A stretch of 64,000 nt of DNA, from the NCBI GenBank assembly GCA_030683605.1, contig JAUXPL010000018.1, positions 1 to 64,000 on the forward strand, written 5' to 3'. Below the pieces are notes generated by a model, which made no database searches, was not told where the DNA came from, and was given only the letters and a program-made list of their open reading frames with translations. This document shows positions 19,514 to 30,227 of this stretch, piece by piece; the first letter of the stretch is position 1; each line of letters begins with the position of its first letter. Position numbers and translations under genes: made by a program. This DNA is from Candidatus Altimarinota bacterium. GTDB lineage: Bacteria > Patescibacteriota > Gracilibacteria > BD1-5 > UBA6164.

Positions 19514-21184
19514 ATGAACATTTCAGAAGAACTAGAACAAGCCATAGACATAGTAGATTTGGTTTCCAAATATGCTAGTCTAAAAAAAGCAGGAGCAAAC
19601 TATAAATCAGTTTGTCCTTTTCCTGGGCACAATGAAAAAACCCCTAGTTTTATGGTGTCTCCTAGTAAACAAATTGCTTATTGTTTCGGTTGTCACAAAT
19701 GATGATGAGCTATCAAATTTGTAATGGATATAGAAAACTGTGATTTCAAAAATGCTATAGAAATACTAGGTGGATATACTGGAATAGAAGTAAATACAAA
19801 TTTTAATAAAGAAAAACACGAAACAAAGAAAAATATTTATAGTCTGTACAAAGATGCAGTAAATTATTATAAAAACTCTTTAGATAAATATCCAGAAGTA
19901 AAAAAATATGTATTTGATAGAGGATTAAATGAAAAAGTGATGCAAGATTTTCACTTCGGTTATGCTGATAGTGGAGTAGAATTATACAATTATCTGAAAT
20001 CAAAATGATATGATGATGATATGATAGTGCAATCAAATATTTTCATAGATATAAAAACTAGAAAAGATAAATTTATAAATAGACTTATATTCCCTATCCA
20101 AAATGCTAGATGAGATTTCGTAGCATTTACTGCTAGAATAATATGAGCATGAGAACCTAAGTATTTGAACTCTCCAGCATCGGATTTATATGATAAATCA
20201 AATATATTATACTGATTATTCAATGCTAGAACTTCTATTAGCAAGCTAGATTTCATAATAGTAACAGAATGACAAATGGATACTATTAGCTTGCAAGCAG
20301 CAGGTTTTACTAATACTGTTGCAGTATCTGGTAGTGCTTTGACTGATAAACATCTGACACTTATAAAAAGACTGACTCACAAAGTATTTTTGTGTTTTGA
20401 TTGAGATTCAGCAGGAGAAAAAGCTACGAAATCAGCACTAGAAAAGATGAAAAATAATTGATTTGAAGTCAGAATAATATATTTACCAGAATGAAAAGAT
20501 CCAGATGATGTAATAAAATCAGGTTGAAACTTCCAAGAATATATAAATAAAGCACTCACACCTATTGGTTATTATATAAAAAAATCAAATTTTGATTTAA
20601 CAAGTATAGATGAAAAAAAGAAGCTATTATTAGAACTACTAGAAATAGTGAAATCCTACAGTGATAACATAGAAAAAGATTATTATCTAAAAGAAATATC
20701 AAAAAGACTAGATATAAACCAAAACTTGATATACGATTCATTTAACAGAATAAAATTTACTACAAATACTAGTAAAGACCCAAAAATAGAAGTAAGTAAA
20801 ACATCTAGTGAAGATATGGTAATATGATATTGTATACTAGAAGAAAATAACATAGAATTTTTTAACAAACATATATTATTCAAAAACTGATTAGCTCAAG
20901 ACTTGAAAAAAGTATTAGAAGATTGACTATCATATATCAATTCTCTAGAACTAAATAAAAAAGAGAGGTATAGATGAATAGCTCTCAAAATAGAAGCAGA
21001 AAATGAACATGCAAACAAAGAGCATTCAGACGAAGAACTACAAAAAATAGTTAGCTGACTAAATCGTGAAGTATACAAAAAGCTCGTAACAACTCTCAAA
21101 AAAGAAATGGCAAATGGTAACAATGAAGCATTTGTGAAATATACACATCTAGTAAACGAAGCAAAAAAAATATGAATAAAGTAA
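19514..21184 (+). CDS. dnaG: DNA primase
   Basis: 556 residues. The CHC2 zinc finger is at about 36-63: CPFPGHNEKTPSF, then CFGCHKGGG, in which the three consecutive Gly are all UGA. The RNA polymerase domain follows (FAGRIIG-like FTARIIGAGEPKYLNSP), and the TOPRIM fold has VTEGQMD and CFDGDSAG. It synthesises primers for the replisome. The C-terminal DnaB-binding part is present but shorter than in E. coli. It lies upstream of rpoD in the same direction, as in the classical macromolecular synthesis operon, but with a separate promoter between them. Confidence 0.97.
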
Positions 21185-21262
21185 TTTATTCATATTTTTT
21201 TATTATAAAACTAATATTTAGAAAAAATGTAAAATTATAATTTAAAAATTGAACAAAAAAGT

Positions 21263-21290
21263 TTGATTATTTTGAAGTTTATTATATAAT
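21263..21290 (+). promoter_or_regulatory. Sigma70-type promoter of rpoD
   Basis: TTGATT (21263-21268) and TATAAT (21285-21290), spacer 16 bp. It lies between dnaG and rpoD. Sequence and spacing are identical in type to the ATP synthase promoter at 62281-62308. Confidence 0.65.
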
Positions 21291-21323
21291 CAAAATCGAA
21301 AAAGAAATATAATTCTTTTAAAA

Positions 21324-21416
21324 ATGAAAAAACAGATAAATAATACCCTTTTGGTCCTTCAATCTAATAATTATGAAGGAATTTTTTGTATTGTTTGAGA
21401 TAAAACTTTATTATAA
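21324..21416 (+). CDS. Possible 30-residue leader peptide before rpoD
   Basis: An ATG at 21324, about 30 bp after the promoter -10 box, opens a 30-residue frame (MKKQINNTLLVLQSNNYEGI...) ending at TAA 21414-21416. A terminator-like hairpin lies inside it. This is the layout of a leader/attenuator, but the frame is short and may be chance. Confidence 0.3.
21355..21388 (+). terminator. Terminator/attenuator-like hairpin in the rpoD leader
   Basis: TCCTTCA / TGAAGGA with a 12-nt loop, followed by ATTTTTTG, between the promoter and the rpoD start. It could attenuate rpoD transcription or end a short leader RNA. Confidence 0.5.
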
Positions 21417-21436
21417 TATTAACTAATTATAAATAA

Positions 21437-23008
21437 ATGGCTCCAAAAAAAGATTCTAATAAAAGAGATAATACAGCATTTGAAATAAACTTAAACCAAA
21501 TAGATTTAGATGAATTAGCAGAAGCTTGATTAAATCTAGATGATTTAAAAGATTTAAATGTTTGAAAAATTAAAAATAGTGACAAACTAAAAGAAATAGA
21601 ATTATGAAATATAAGTACTAATAAAATAAACAAAAGGGATTTTGAAAATTTTGCTGCAGAATATAAAAAATGAAAAAATAATAAATCAGATGATTTTGAT
21701 GATGATGAATTTGAAGAAGATGAAATAGATGATTTTGATTTTGATGATGATTTCATTATTGATGAACCTAGTGAAGAAGATTTGAAAAATATCGCAATGA
21801 CAGAAGATGGTGAAGAAATTGCTTTTGCATTACAAAAAGAAAAATGACTTAGTAAATTACCAAAAGATAGATCAGATGATAAAAGAAGAGTTGGTAAATG
21901 AATTCAAGAATTCATAGATGTAACAGTAGAAGAAATATATCTTGAATGAATGCCTACAAAAATTCAAGAATTGATGAAAAAGTGAAAAAAAGAAGGTAGT
22001 GTAACTCAAGATGAAATAATGTCAGCTATACCAAACGCTGAAGATGATATAGAATTATTGGATGAGATATATACTAGATTTTTACAATTAAAAATTGATA
22101 TAGTAGACAATCTAGACAAAGATAATTTGTTTGATAGTGATAAAAGAGGTAAAAAAGAAGGTAAACAATCTATCTCATTATCAGAAATCAGTGATGATTC
22201 TATTAGAATGTATCTAAATGAAATATGAAGAGTTGAATTACTTAGCCCTGAAGAAGAAATAGCATTATGAAAACAAATCAAATCAGGTAGTATGGCAGCA
22301 AGAAAAAAACTAGCAGCAGCAAACTTGAGACTAGTTGTATCTATAGCGAAAAAATATATGTGAAGAGGTCTATGATTATTAGACTTGATACAAGAATGAA
22401 ATGTATGATTATTTAGAGCTGTTGATAAATTTGATGCTGAAAAATGATTCAAATTTTCTACTTATGCTACTTGGTGGATTAGACAATGAGTGACTAGAGC
22501 AATAGCAGACCAAGCTAGAACAATCAGAGTACCAGTTCATATGATAGAAACTATCAATAAATTTACTCATACTTACAGAAGACTTACTCAAGAACTTACT
22601 CGTGAACCATTGATGGAAGAATTGGCTACAGAGCTGGATATGGACATCAGAAAAGTGAGACAAATCATGAGAATATCTCAAGATATATTATCACTAGATG
22701 CGCCAGTATGATCAGAAGAAGACACTTCCCTATGAGATTTCATAGAAGATGATAAAAATCCAACTCCAGATGTTCAAACTAATATGAATTTGTTAAAAGA
22801 CAATCTGTATGAAATGCTAGATTTCCTAACTCCAAGAGAGAGAAAAATCATAATAATGAGATTTGGTCTAGATGGATGAGATGTACATACACTCGAAGAA
22901 GTAGGTAAAGAATTCTGAGTAACAAGAGAAAGAATCAGACAAATAGAAGCAAAAACTCTTGAAAAATTGAGAGAACATCCAAATGCTGACAAAATCAAAT
23001 TTTTCTAA
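21437..23008 (+). CDS. rpoD: Primary RNA polymerase sigma factor (sigma-70)
   Basis: 523 residues. A long acidic N-terminus (about 1-250, rich in Asp/Glu; region 1.1-like with an extended acidic run near 95-120) precedes region 1.2 ([16 protein letters not shown]), region 2 ([43 protein letters not shown]), region 3 and region 4.2 ([19 protein letters not shown]). UGA encodes the invariant Gly of EGN and FGLDGGD. It is the housekeeping sigma factor. It has a dedicated upstream promoter and leader. A palindromic element follows 10 bp after the stop. Confidence 0.97.
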
Positions 23009-23018
23009 CAAAAAAGAA

Positions 23019-23169
23019 TAACCCATCCTTGAATTCCTTCCCTTAAGCCTAAGGGAAGGAGGCTACAATAAATTAAATGTAGCCTCTTTCCCCTGATACG
23101 TGTCCAGTCTTTAGCTGGAAGGGGAGAGAATTTATCCGAAGGTGTATCCTGTGGACAAGAGAGAGGTTA
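23019..23169. repeat. Composite GC-rich palindromic element after rpoD
   Basis: The left half is the TAACCC type (TAACCCATCCTTGAATTCC, then CCTTCCCT ... AGGGAAGGAGGCTACA). GTAGCCTC repeats as its inverse, and the right half carries the CCCCTGATACGTGTCCAGTC and GCTGGAAGGGGAGA blocks also seen at 19277 and 34150. It sits between convergent rpoD and the surface-protein gene and may act as their terminator. Confidence 0.85.
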
Positions 23170-23173
23170 TTTT

Positions 23174-25936
23174 TTATTTACCAAACAATGGTGGAGGACT
23201 AGATTGTAGAGTAGAATTATATTTAATAATTATTGGGTAATTAGCATAACTTGCTTTATATTTATTATTATATCATGCTCTTAAATAATTCAAATCATAT
23301 TTTTGAGCAACTACTGAATCATTACAATTAATTCATTCTGATTTTGTCCAGAATGGACATAAAACTGGAACTTTTCTAGATCATCAAATAGTATTTTCTG
23401 AGAAAACTGTACCAAATATATATAATTGATTTTGCATTACTGAATTATCGATATTTCAATCAACTTCATGACTTTTAATTGAATCAGTATCACCATTATC
23501 ATAAATTTCATTATAACTCATTATTGATTTATAAGCAAATATTACAGCATCTACTTCTTGTACATTTGTATCTATATACACTTTTCATCATCTATTTAAT
23601 TCATCTGGAATTACTATTATTCATAATATATCATTAGATGAATTATTTATAATATTTGATTTAATATATAAATTTCATCATTTTACTATAATTGTCTTTT
23701 TTCATTCTAAATTTCAAGTTGTATCATTTATTTCTACATTAGCTCATGCTAAATTACCAAAATATATTATATTTCACAATTTTTTTCAACCATTACCACT
23801 AGATAGCCATCAAGATCATGATAAATTTGTGATTTGAGAAGTTCCATTATTTGGAGTTACAAATTTAATTGTTGTAAGTGCATTTTTTACTATATCTGCT
23901 CTGAGAGTAGATTTAGTTATTTGTCATGCTAGATTTTTCACATCTTTTTTATCTTGGTCTGCAGTTAAATCTTTTTGTTTACTTTTATTTATATTAGTAA
24001 TTCAATATATTTTTAAAGTTTCAAATGATTGATTATTTGTTTCATTTAATGTTCAAGCAAGATATGTTACAATATTTCAATTTAAATTATACCTAATGTA
24101 TCATTTTAATTGAACATCTTTTATATAATTTAAATATCACGTTCAACCAATTGTAAATAATGTTCTGAAAATATAATTAGTAGAAATATTAAATGCAGAA
24201 ATAAAATTTGTTCATATATTTGTTTTTAATATACTTAATTCTGGATTTGTATTTATTTTTCAAGTTCAAGAAAAATAACTACTTCAACTTCATGTTTGTA
24301 AAAAATATAATCAGTCTACAGTAGGATTAACTCATCAATTTTGGTAGATGACAATACTTCATGTTTGAACTGTTCATTCTACAAATCAATCTGTTACTAT
24401 ATCTCAAGCAAAACTAGCTTCATAAATAGGTTTGAATGCAAATTGTAAATTTGTTCAGGCAATTGATTCATTAGATGGGTTATCTCATCAAATTATAGAT
24501 GTAGTTCTATTTACATCAAATGTTATACTATTTATTGTATAATCATTTCAAGCTATTATATGATTTGTAGGAGCTAATACTCTATATCAAAAAACATAAT
24601 CTCAATTATTTATATTAGATACTGATTGACTGTCAAAACTAACATTTAAAACTGTTCATGTTGATATACGATCATTTTGGAAACTAGAAGAATCAGATGG
24701 TATAGACATAAATACAGCTGATCATCAAGAATTGTTTGATTGATTTAAGTATAAATTATTATTTACATTAAAATTAAAATCTATAGTTCTTCATATAAAA
24801 GTAGCAGGAATAATCGGATTACCATGAATATCTATTAATCTAATTGTAATATTTTTTGTAACACCATCTGCTACATTATTATGTGTAGAAGTAACTTGTT
24901 CAGTTAAAGTTTTAGTAATATTTAATGTATTTGCAAATACTTTATAATTATATGTTTTTATTCATGCATTTGAACTAACTGCATTTAATGTTCATAAAAT
25001 ATTTCATGCTTCATCTCTAATATATGTAATTTTAAATGAATATTCTCTATATCATCAAGCATTGAAATCACAAGTTGGTTTTACTTCTTCAATATTATGA
25101 GTAGCTGATATTGTTGTAATTGATGAAGAATTTGAATCAATTCTTGCATGAAATCAATTAGAACAATTAGAACTATCTTCAAAAAATCATTGTATTTGTA
25201 CTATTGGTGAACCTCCATTGTTTGATGGAGTAATCGTAAAAGTTTGTGTAATAGTAGCTAATAAATTTGAATTATTAGATGGATTTACTGAAGGAAAATT
25301 ATCAGGTAAATCTAATACTGTTGGATTTGTTTTGTCTAGCATATATATTCAACTCCAAGTTCATACATTTCATGCTGCATCTCTCGCACATAGATATAGA
25401 GTTCTAGTTCATTCAGTTGAATTAGTTATTGTATTTCAATTACTAAAAAGAGTTCATCAAGATGTACATGTTGCATCTAAATCATTAGACCAACTATATC
25501 TAGCTTGAAACCAAGTACTTGTTGGAGTTCAATTTTTTCAAGTATCATCAGTTGATAAAGTAATTGATATATCACTATTTCTCCATACTGTATTAGATGA
25601 ATTATTTGCAGAAACAGTTGGATTAGTATTGTCCCAACTTAGACATGTTATCTGAGTCACATTTTGAGTTAAAACTCTTAAGCCTGTTCAACAAGAAGTT
25701 ATTCATGATTTATTAACAACTACATTATAACTAGCATTATTTGGTAAATAATTATATGTAGTAGTACAAGCTCTAGTTCATGATGTTGAAACTGAATTAG
25801 TATTTGATGATGGTACTCATGTAGTACAATTACTAATTCATGAACTAACAGTCCAAGAAATTGATGCATTTACATCTAATATTCAAAAAAATATATAAGT
25901 AACAAAACAAAGAAATATAATTATTGATTTTTTCAT
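23174..25936 (-). CDS. Large secreted Ig-like repeat surface protein
   Basis: 920 residues with an N-terminal signal sequence (hydrophobic 5-21). The rest is Ser/Thr/Asn-rich and beta-sandwich-like. Blocks such as ARDAAGNVGTWSGIYMLDKT and YIRDEAGNILG are the conserved strands of bacterial Ig-like (Big/HYR-type) domains. Several Cys pairs suggest extracytoplasmic disulfides. The C-terminus has a segment like a prepilin or surface-assembly protein (VDAVIFAYKSIMS) and ends in a Pro-rich tail. UGA-Gly is dense. It is a plausible adhesin for host contact in an epibiotic CPR cell; that role is inferred. Confidence 0.75.
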
Positions 25937-25940
25937 ACAA

Positions 25941-25976
25941 AAAATAGTAGTAAATTAATTTAATTACTACTATTTT
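25941..25976. terminator. Inverted repeat upstream of the surface protein gene
   Basis: AAAATAGTAGTAA / TTACTACTATTTT with a 10-nt loop and a T-rich flank. It lies between the stop of the HExxH peptidase gene and the start of the surface-protein gene, both on the minus strand, so it probably terminates the peptidase transcript. Confidence 0.7.
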
Positions 25977-26003
25977 CTCATATTTTCCATTTTTTTACAA
26001 ATA

Positions 26004-27128
26004 TTAGTATATTAAATATTTATAATTTTGATTTACTTCATTAAAATGCTTATTTTGTGCTTCTTTTGCCTTCAATAGTATCTCTTTACTAGGGTTCAAT
26101 TTACGTATCAATTCGTCCATTTTTGATATTACGAAATCTATCTCTTCTGATATCTCTTTTCATAACTCAGTTAAAACAGCATATTTTTTTATCGTTCTTT
26201 GTAAAAATTTGGTTTTCATATAGTACAATACTATTTTATCAAGCCATGATTTATCATCTCATAATGCTCATTCTAGATATGATTTCATTATCACATACAT
26301 AGTTGGAGCAAAGGCATGATATCATAAGAATACTCATATAATAGGCCTTGCATCAGGTCTGATAGCAGAATAATATATCTCTTTTTTATCGTTTAAAACT
26401 ATTTCATCAAATTGCATTATCAGATTCAATTTATTATGACTAGATTCATGAATAATTGCTTCTAGATTATTGATTTCTGGATTTTTTGAATCTATTGTAT
26501 ATCACATATATAGATGCCCAATACATTCTTTATAACTAGCTGAATTATGCATTGACCTAGCTGTTCATAATGGCACTATTTTGTCTATGATTTGGTTCAA
26601 TTCATCATATATTCATTCATCTATTTTTTTTAATAATTCAAACGTTTTAGTATATACTTCGAGCCACTCTTTCTCTGATCTTTCTCAATATCATATAATT
26701 GCTCAATTTTGAATATGTTCTGGATGAGCTTCTTGAGTTTTAAACGGATTATTGTCTATATTTGTTAGCTTGATGTTTGTTCCATATATTTTTGTTCACT
26801 GATTCATTATTAGTTCTTCTTCTTTTCATGCCAAAAAGAAGTCTATTTCTTTTTTGAATAGTTCTACATAAATCGATTTATCTAATAGTTTTTGAGACTT
26901 ATTTTCTACGAATTCTTTGTATAGTAAATTTATTACTGATGACTGGTCAGGATTTAATAAAAATTGTCTATTTTCTATTTGTAACAATTTGTTTATTTCT
27001 TGTGACAATATTCATTTTTCTGATATTTCTTTTAAGTCAGAAATTAATTTATTGTAATACTTGTCAAAATACTTTTTGAGTAGTGGAGAATCTTTTACTC
27101 ATAAAACATAATATTTTAAATCTTGCAT
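26004..27128 (-). CDS. HExxH-motif protein of the peptide-modification type (TIGR04267-like)
   Basis: 374 residues, no signal peptide. The zinc-protease-like motif IIHESSHNKL is at about residue 245, followed by YYSAIRPDARPIIGVFLGYHAF. That arrangement (HExxH, then R.D.RP, then G..H.F) is characteristic of the HEXXH domain found beside radical SAM peptide-modification genes (TIGR04267). UGA is Gly in several places, including FLGYH. It lies 1.5 kb upstream of the first radical SAM gene of the island. It is either a protease for a modified peptide or a hydroxylase-like enzyme; the sequence cannot decide. Confidence 0.7.
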
Positions 27129-27180
27129 AAAGTGATAATTAATTATACTAATTATAATTATTATATTAAGTCATGATTAA

Positions 27181-28488
27181 ATGCAATATCTTTTTTATAT
27201 TTTATCTATTCCATTTTTATTCATAAATTATAAAATTATAGTTAGTGATATAAAGAATAAAAAAATCCCAAATAAGTATTTAGGATATTTATTGTTATTA
27301 CTTCCCCTTTATTATTTATTTTACATTTTTTCACAGATTCACATTGATTTATATATATTTTTCACTCAAATAATAATCAGTTTTATTGTTTCATTTATAC
27401 TTTATTTTTATTGAGTTTGGGCCGCTTGAGATGCTAAATATTTGCTTATTTTATCTCTCTTTTTACCACAAATCTGAATCATACCAATTGTTTGAAATCT
27501 ATCTCTAATCACATTTATATATTTATTATTGTACTTCATATGGTTTTATAGTATCAAATTACCATTAAATAAAAGTTATAGTAAATGATTATATGAAAAT
27601 ATAATAAATGATTTAAAAGAACAATGGCTAAATTACAAAAATAATAAATGATGAAATAATGTATTTATAATAGCAAAGTATCTAATTATATTTCTGACTT
27701 TTTTTGTAAGTTTTAGATTACTTAGATGATATTTGATGGATAATTTTATTCTTAGTGATAATAATAGCATTGATATAATAAAGGACTTACTAGAAAAATA
27801 CAATTATTATATAGTATTTTTTATTATGTTATTATTCATTGTTACAACATATATTATAAAAAATACTTATAATTATTTAAGTAATTTATTAGTAAAAAGA
27901 TATAATTTTAATAAAAACTATATAGAAAATTGAATGATAATTACAATTTTATGTTTACTTATTATATATATATCATACGAATTTGTACTAAATCCTAGCG
28001 AGATAACAAAGAATCTATACAAAATATTTACAGTTTATATTGCTATATATTTATTTATAAAAATACTTATTTATAGCTATAAAATAACTTTTTGATTAGC
28101 TGAAAGTGATACTATATTTTTAAGTGATTTGAGGGTTGGAGATACGGTTGACAAAGTATATTTACTGAAATTATTTTGAAATCAAGACTCTCTAAAAGAA
28201 AAAAAAGAAGAATTATATTGAGTATCACCTGAACATTATTTCACGAATATCAAAAATCCTATAGATGAAACAGAATTATTAACTATCAAAAAATCATTTG
28301 AAATAGTAAATAATCACCAAAGTGACAAAACATATCATCAAGAACTCAATCAGTTAAAAGTACTAAATACCTTCGCATTTGGACCTTATATATTTACATG
28401 ATTTATTATCACATTCTTATTTGGAAACAATATTTTTATAACTATTGTATGATGGTTTATAGTTATTATGAAAAATATTTATAGATAA
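27181..28488 (+). CDS. Prepilin peptidase-like polytopic membrane protein
   Basis: 435 residues. The N-terminal half resembles the A24 prepilin peptidase core: SDIKNKKIPN near residue 24 supplies the first Asp, and AAGDAKYL near residue 85 supplies the second (GxGD-type aspartyl motif; the Gly after V is UGA). It has about eight or nine membrane segments. The C-terminal half (about 200-435) is an added membrane/cytoplasmic region not seen in simple TadV/PilD proteins. It would process type IV pilin-like leaders, and such pili are common in CPR bacteria. No pilin gene is in the window. Confidence 0.75.
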
Positions 28489-28520
28489 TCTCATTAATTT
28501 AAGACACAAATGACTAAAGC

Positions 28521-28669
28521 CCAATACCATTAAGTTAAGGAATTGTGTACTATGGTTTTAATCCCTCCCCCTGCGGGTACTCCCTTTGGAAAAGGGAGAA
28601 AAAAAATTAAATCAAAAAAAAGGATCTATTTCTTCCCTTTTCAAGGGAAGTCCCGAAGGGGATGGGTTA
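28521..28669. repeat. Composite GC-rich palindromic element abutting the first radical SAM gene
   Basis: Left block CAATACCATTAAGTTAAGG, middle CCCTCCCCCTGCGGGTACTC and CCCTTTGGAAAAGGGAG, right CTTCCCTTTTCAAGGGAAG and CCCGAAGGGGATGGGTTAA. Nearly the same order of blocks recurs at 57309-57480. The terminal GGGTTAA gives the TAA stop of the radical SAM gene (28667-28669). Confidence 0.9.
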
Positions 28670-29617
28670 AACAATTCCTTTTATTTTTTTTATTAATTCT
28701 TCCTTGTCTGATTTAGAAAGTTGTCTTGGATATACATTTACATAATTATAATAATTGTCATACTCATATATTCCTGAACAAATACTATTTAAATCACAGT
28801 TTTTACATGCTTCTAATTTATCATGCTCCCAATGTTTTCATTGCTGTCTAATTGTTTCTCTTTCATCCAAAAAGTGTACCATTCTCTCTTCATCTTTTAC
28901 TATTTTTCTAGTTTCAGTAGATGCCCGCTCATATCATTGCATATAACAAAGTGGAAATCTCTCTACTCTAAAAGTTCTATTAGTAGAATCCAAATAAGCC
29001 ATAGCTTTTAATAATGATTTTGATGCTTCGTCATAGTTTGGTAATGTAGACAATGCTGTTTTTGTCTTTCTCATCATAAGAGGGTCTAGATTATTCCATA
29101 CGAAATGTTTGATTTGAGGAAAATGCTTAGTCAAAAATATAACAGTTTTATCTAGATGATTTTCGTTATAATGATTTATTACTGTATTTATTTGTACTCT
29201 TACTCATAGTTTCAATGCATTTGTTATAGACATCATCAATTTTTTCCAGCTACCAGGCGTATCAGTCAAAAAATCATGTATTTTCTCATGACAAGAATAA
29301 ACTGAAAAATGTACCAATTTCAATCATGCATCTGCTAATTTTTTGCTAAAATTATAGTCACTACACATCATTCCATTTGATATCATTCTGTTTTCCATTC
29401 ATATATCATTAGCATATTTTATCCACTTTGCTAAGTCAGGTGACAATGTTGGCTCTCATCAAGTAAATATTATTCATTTATATTCCCTTTTTATAAAATC
29501 ATCTATCAACTCTATTCCTCTCTCTAAACTAATATTGTTTCAATTACTTGGATTACTACAAAAATGACACTGATTGTTGCAGTATCTGTTTACTTGTATG
29601 TATCCTATATTTGCCAT
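28667..29617 (-). CDS. Radical SAM protein (island member 1)
   Basis: 316 residues. The SAM-cluster motif is YCNNQCHFCSN (CxxxCxxC, about residues 12-20), then FTGGEPTLSPD with both Gly encoded by UGA. A C-terminal Cys group CKNCDLNSICSG (about 280) could hold a second Fe-S cluster, as in SPASM/twitch proteins. The substrate is unknown. It stands alone, about 600 bp downstream of the five-gene radical SAM operon on the same strand. Its stop codon is formed by a palindromic element. Confidence 0.9.
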
Positions 29618-29666
29618 GAGTTATTATTTTATATATGCTAATATTTATATCTTAATTATTTATTTA

Positions 29667-29762
29667 TTATTGTAAACAATTATTGAATAATAATGTAAAT
29701 GCTGCATATGTGATGTCTGTGGTATAACATAATGGGTAAGTACTTCATCATTGTTTTTGCAT
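29667..29762 (-). CDS. Possible 31-residue peptide upstream of a radical SAM gene
   Basis: ATG 29762 to TAA 29667. MQKQGGSTYPLCYTTDITY is followed by a hydrophobic tail with one more Cys. The Gly-Gly pair is UGA-UGA. It lies about 50 bp upstream of the radical SAM gene on the same strand, which is where precursor peptides often occur. There is no homology evidence and no clear ribosome site, so it is a weak candidate. Confidence 0.25.
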
Positions 29763-29835
29763 AATAATTAGTTAATTTTAAAACAATTTAATTATACATA
29801 TTTATATAGAAAATAAGATGTTTTTATTTTTCTCA

Positions 29836-29863
29836 TTGACTATTAAATACTAATTTTCATAAT
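29836..29863 (+). promoter_or_regulatory. Promoter-like pair for the small basic ORF
   Basis: TTGACT (29836-29841) and CATAAT (29858-29863), 16-bp spacer, about 100 bp upstream of the ATG at 29963. Confidence 0.4.
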
Positions 29864-29962
29864 TTGTTTTACTTTTAATTAAATGTTTATATATTGTATA
29901 TACTTTAATTTTTACTTTCAAAATTAAAGTACCAATATTTTATTTTTTTAAACTTTATCAAT

Positions 29963-30058
29963 ATGAAAGTATTAATAACTTTTCCTGTTTGGAAAGGTTA
30001 TGTTGCATCTTTTTCACTTAGAAAGAAAAAATTTTCTAGAAAAAGAAAAACAACATAA
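29963..30058 (+). CDS. Possible small basic peptide gene or short RNA
   Basis: 31 residues: MKVLITFPVWKGYVASFSLR, then a run KKKFSRKRKTT. It has a promoter-like pair upstream and an excellent terminator starting at its stop codon, so a short transcript is well supported. Whether it is translated is not clear. The strongly basic tail recalls nucleic-acid-binding or antimicrobial-type peptides. Unknown family. Confidence 0.4.
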   Translation: MKVLITFPVWKGYVASFSLRKKKFSRKRKTT

Positions 30059-30087
30059 AAAGAGAGGTTTCACACACCTCTCTTTTT
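30057..30087 (+). terminator. Strong terminator after the small basic ORF
   Basis: AAAAAGAGAGGT / ACCTCTCTTTTT with a 7-nt loop. It overlaps the stop codon at 30056-30058. Confidence 0.85.
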
Positions 30088-30186
30088 ATATATCCAATAT
30101 TTTATTAACTTCTCAATATGGAAGTTATAAATATTATATAAAAATTATACTCAAAAGTCAAAATAATTTTATTTTTTATCAAATAT

Positions 30187-30227
30187 TACCCCCTCCTTAC
30201 TAGGGAGGGTGGTAGTGGCTGGGTTAA
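30187..30227. repeat. Short GC-rich palindromic element abutting radical SAM gene 2
   Basis: CCCCCTCCTTACTAGGGAGG followed by TGGTAGTGGCTGGGTTAA. The GGGTTAA end supplies the TAA stop of the radical SAM gene at 30224. Confidence 0.8.

Larger units (their letters stand above)
29618..29962. other. Intergenic region with two small candidate genes
   Basis: 345 bp between the radical SAM gene and the plus-strand small ORF. Positions 29700-29760 are noticeably less AT-rich than their surroundings and are open on both strands, hinting at a small peptide or RNA. A promoter-like pair for the plus strand lies at 29836-29863. Confidence 0.4.

Noticed and set aside
25218-25508. Plus-strand 96-codon ORF
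   Set aside because: Antisense of the surface-protein gene, with no motif of its own.
29700-29765. tRNA-like patch
   Set aside because: Less AT-rich than its surroundings, but no acceptor stem, no T-arm GTTCNANNC and no cloverleaf could be drawn.
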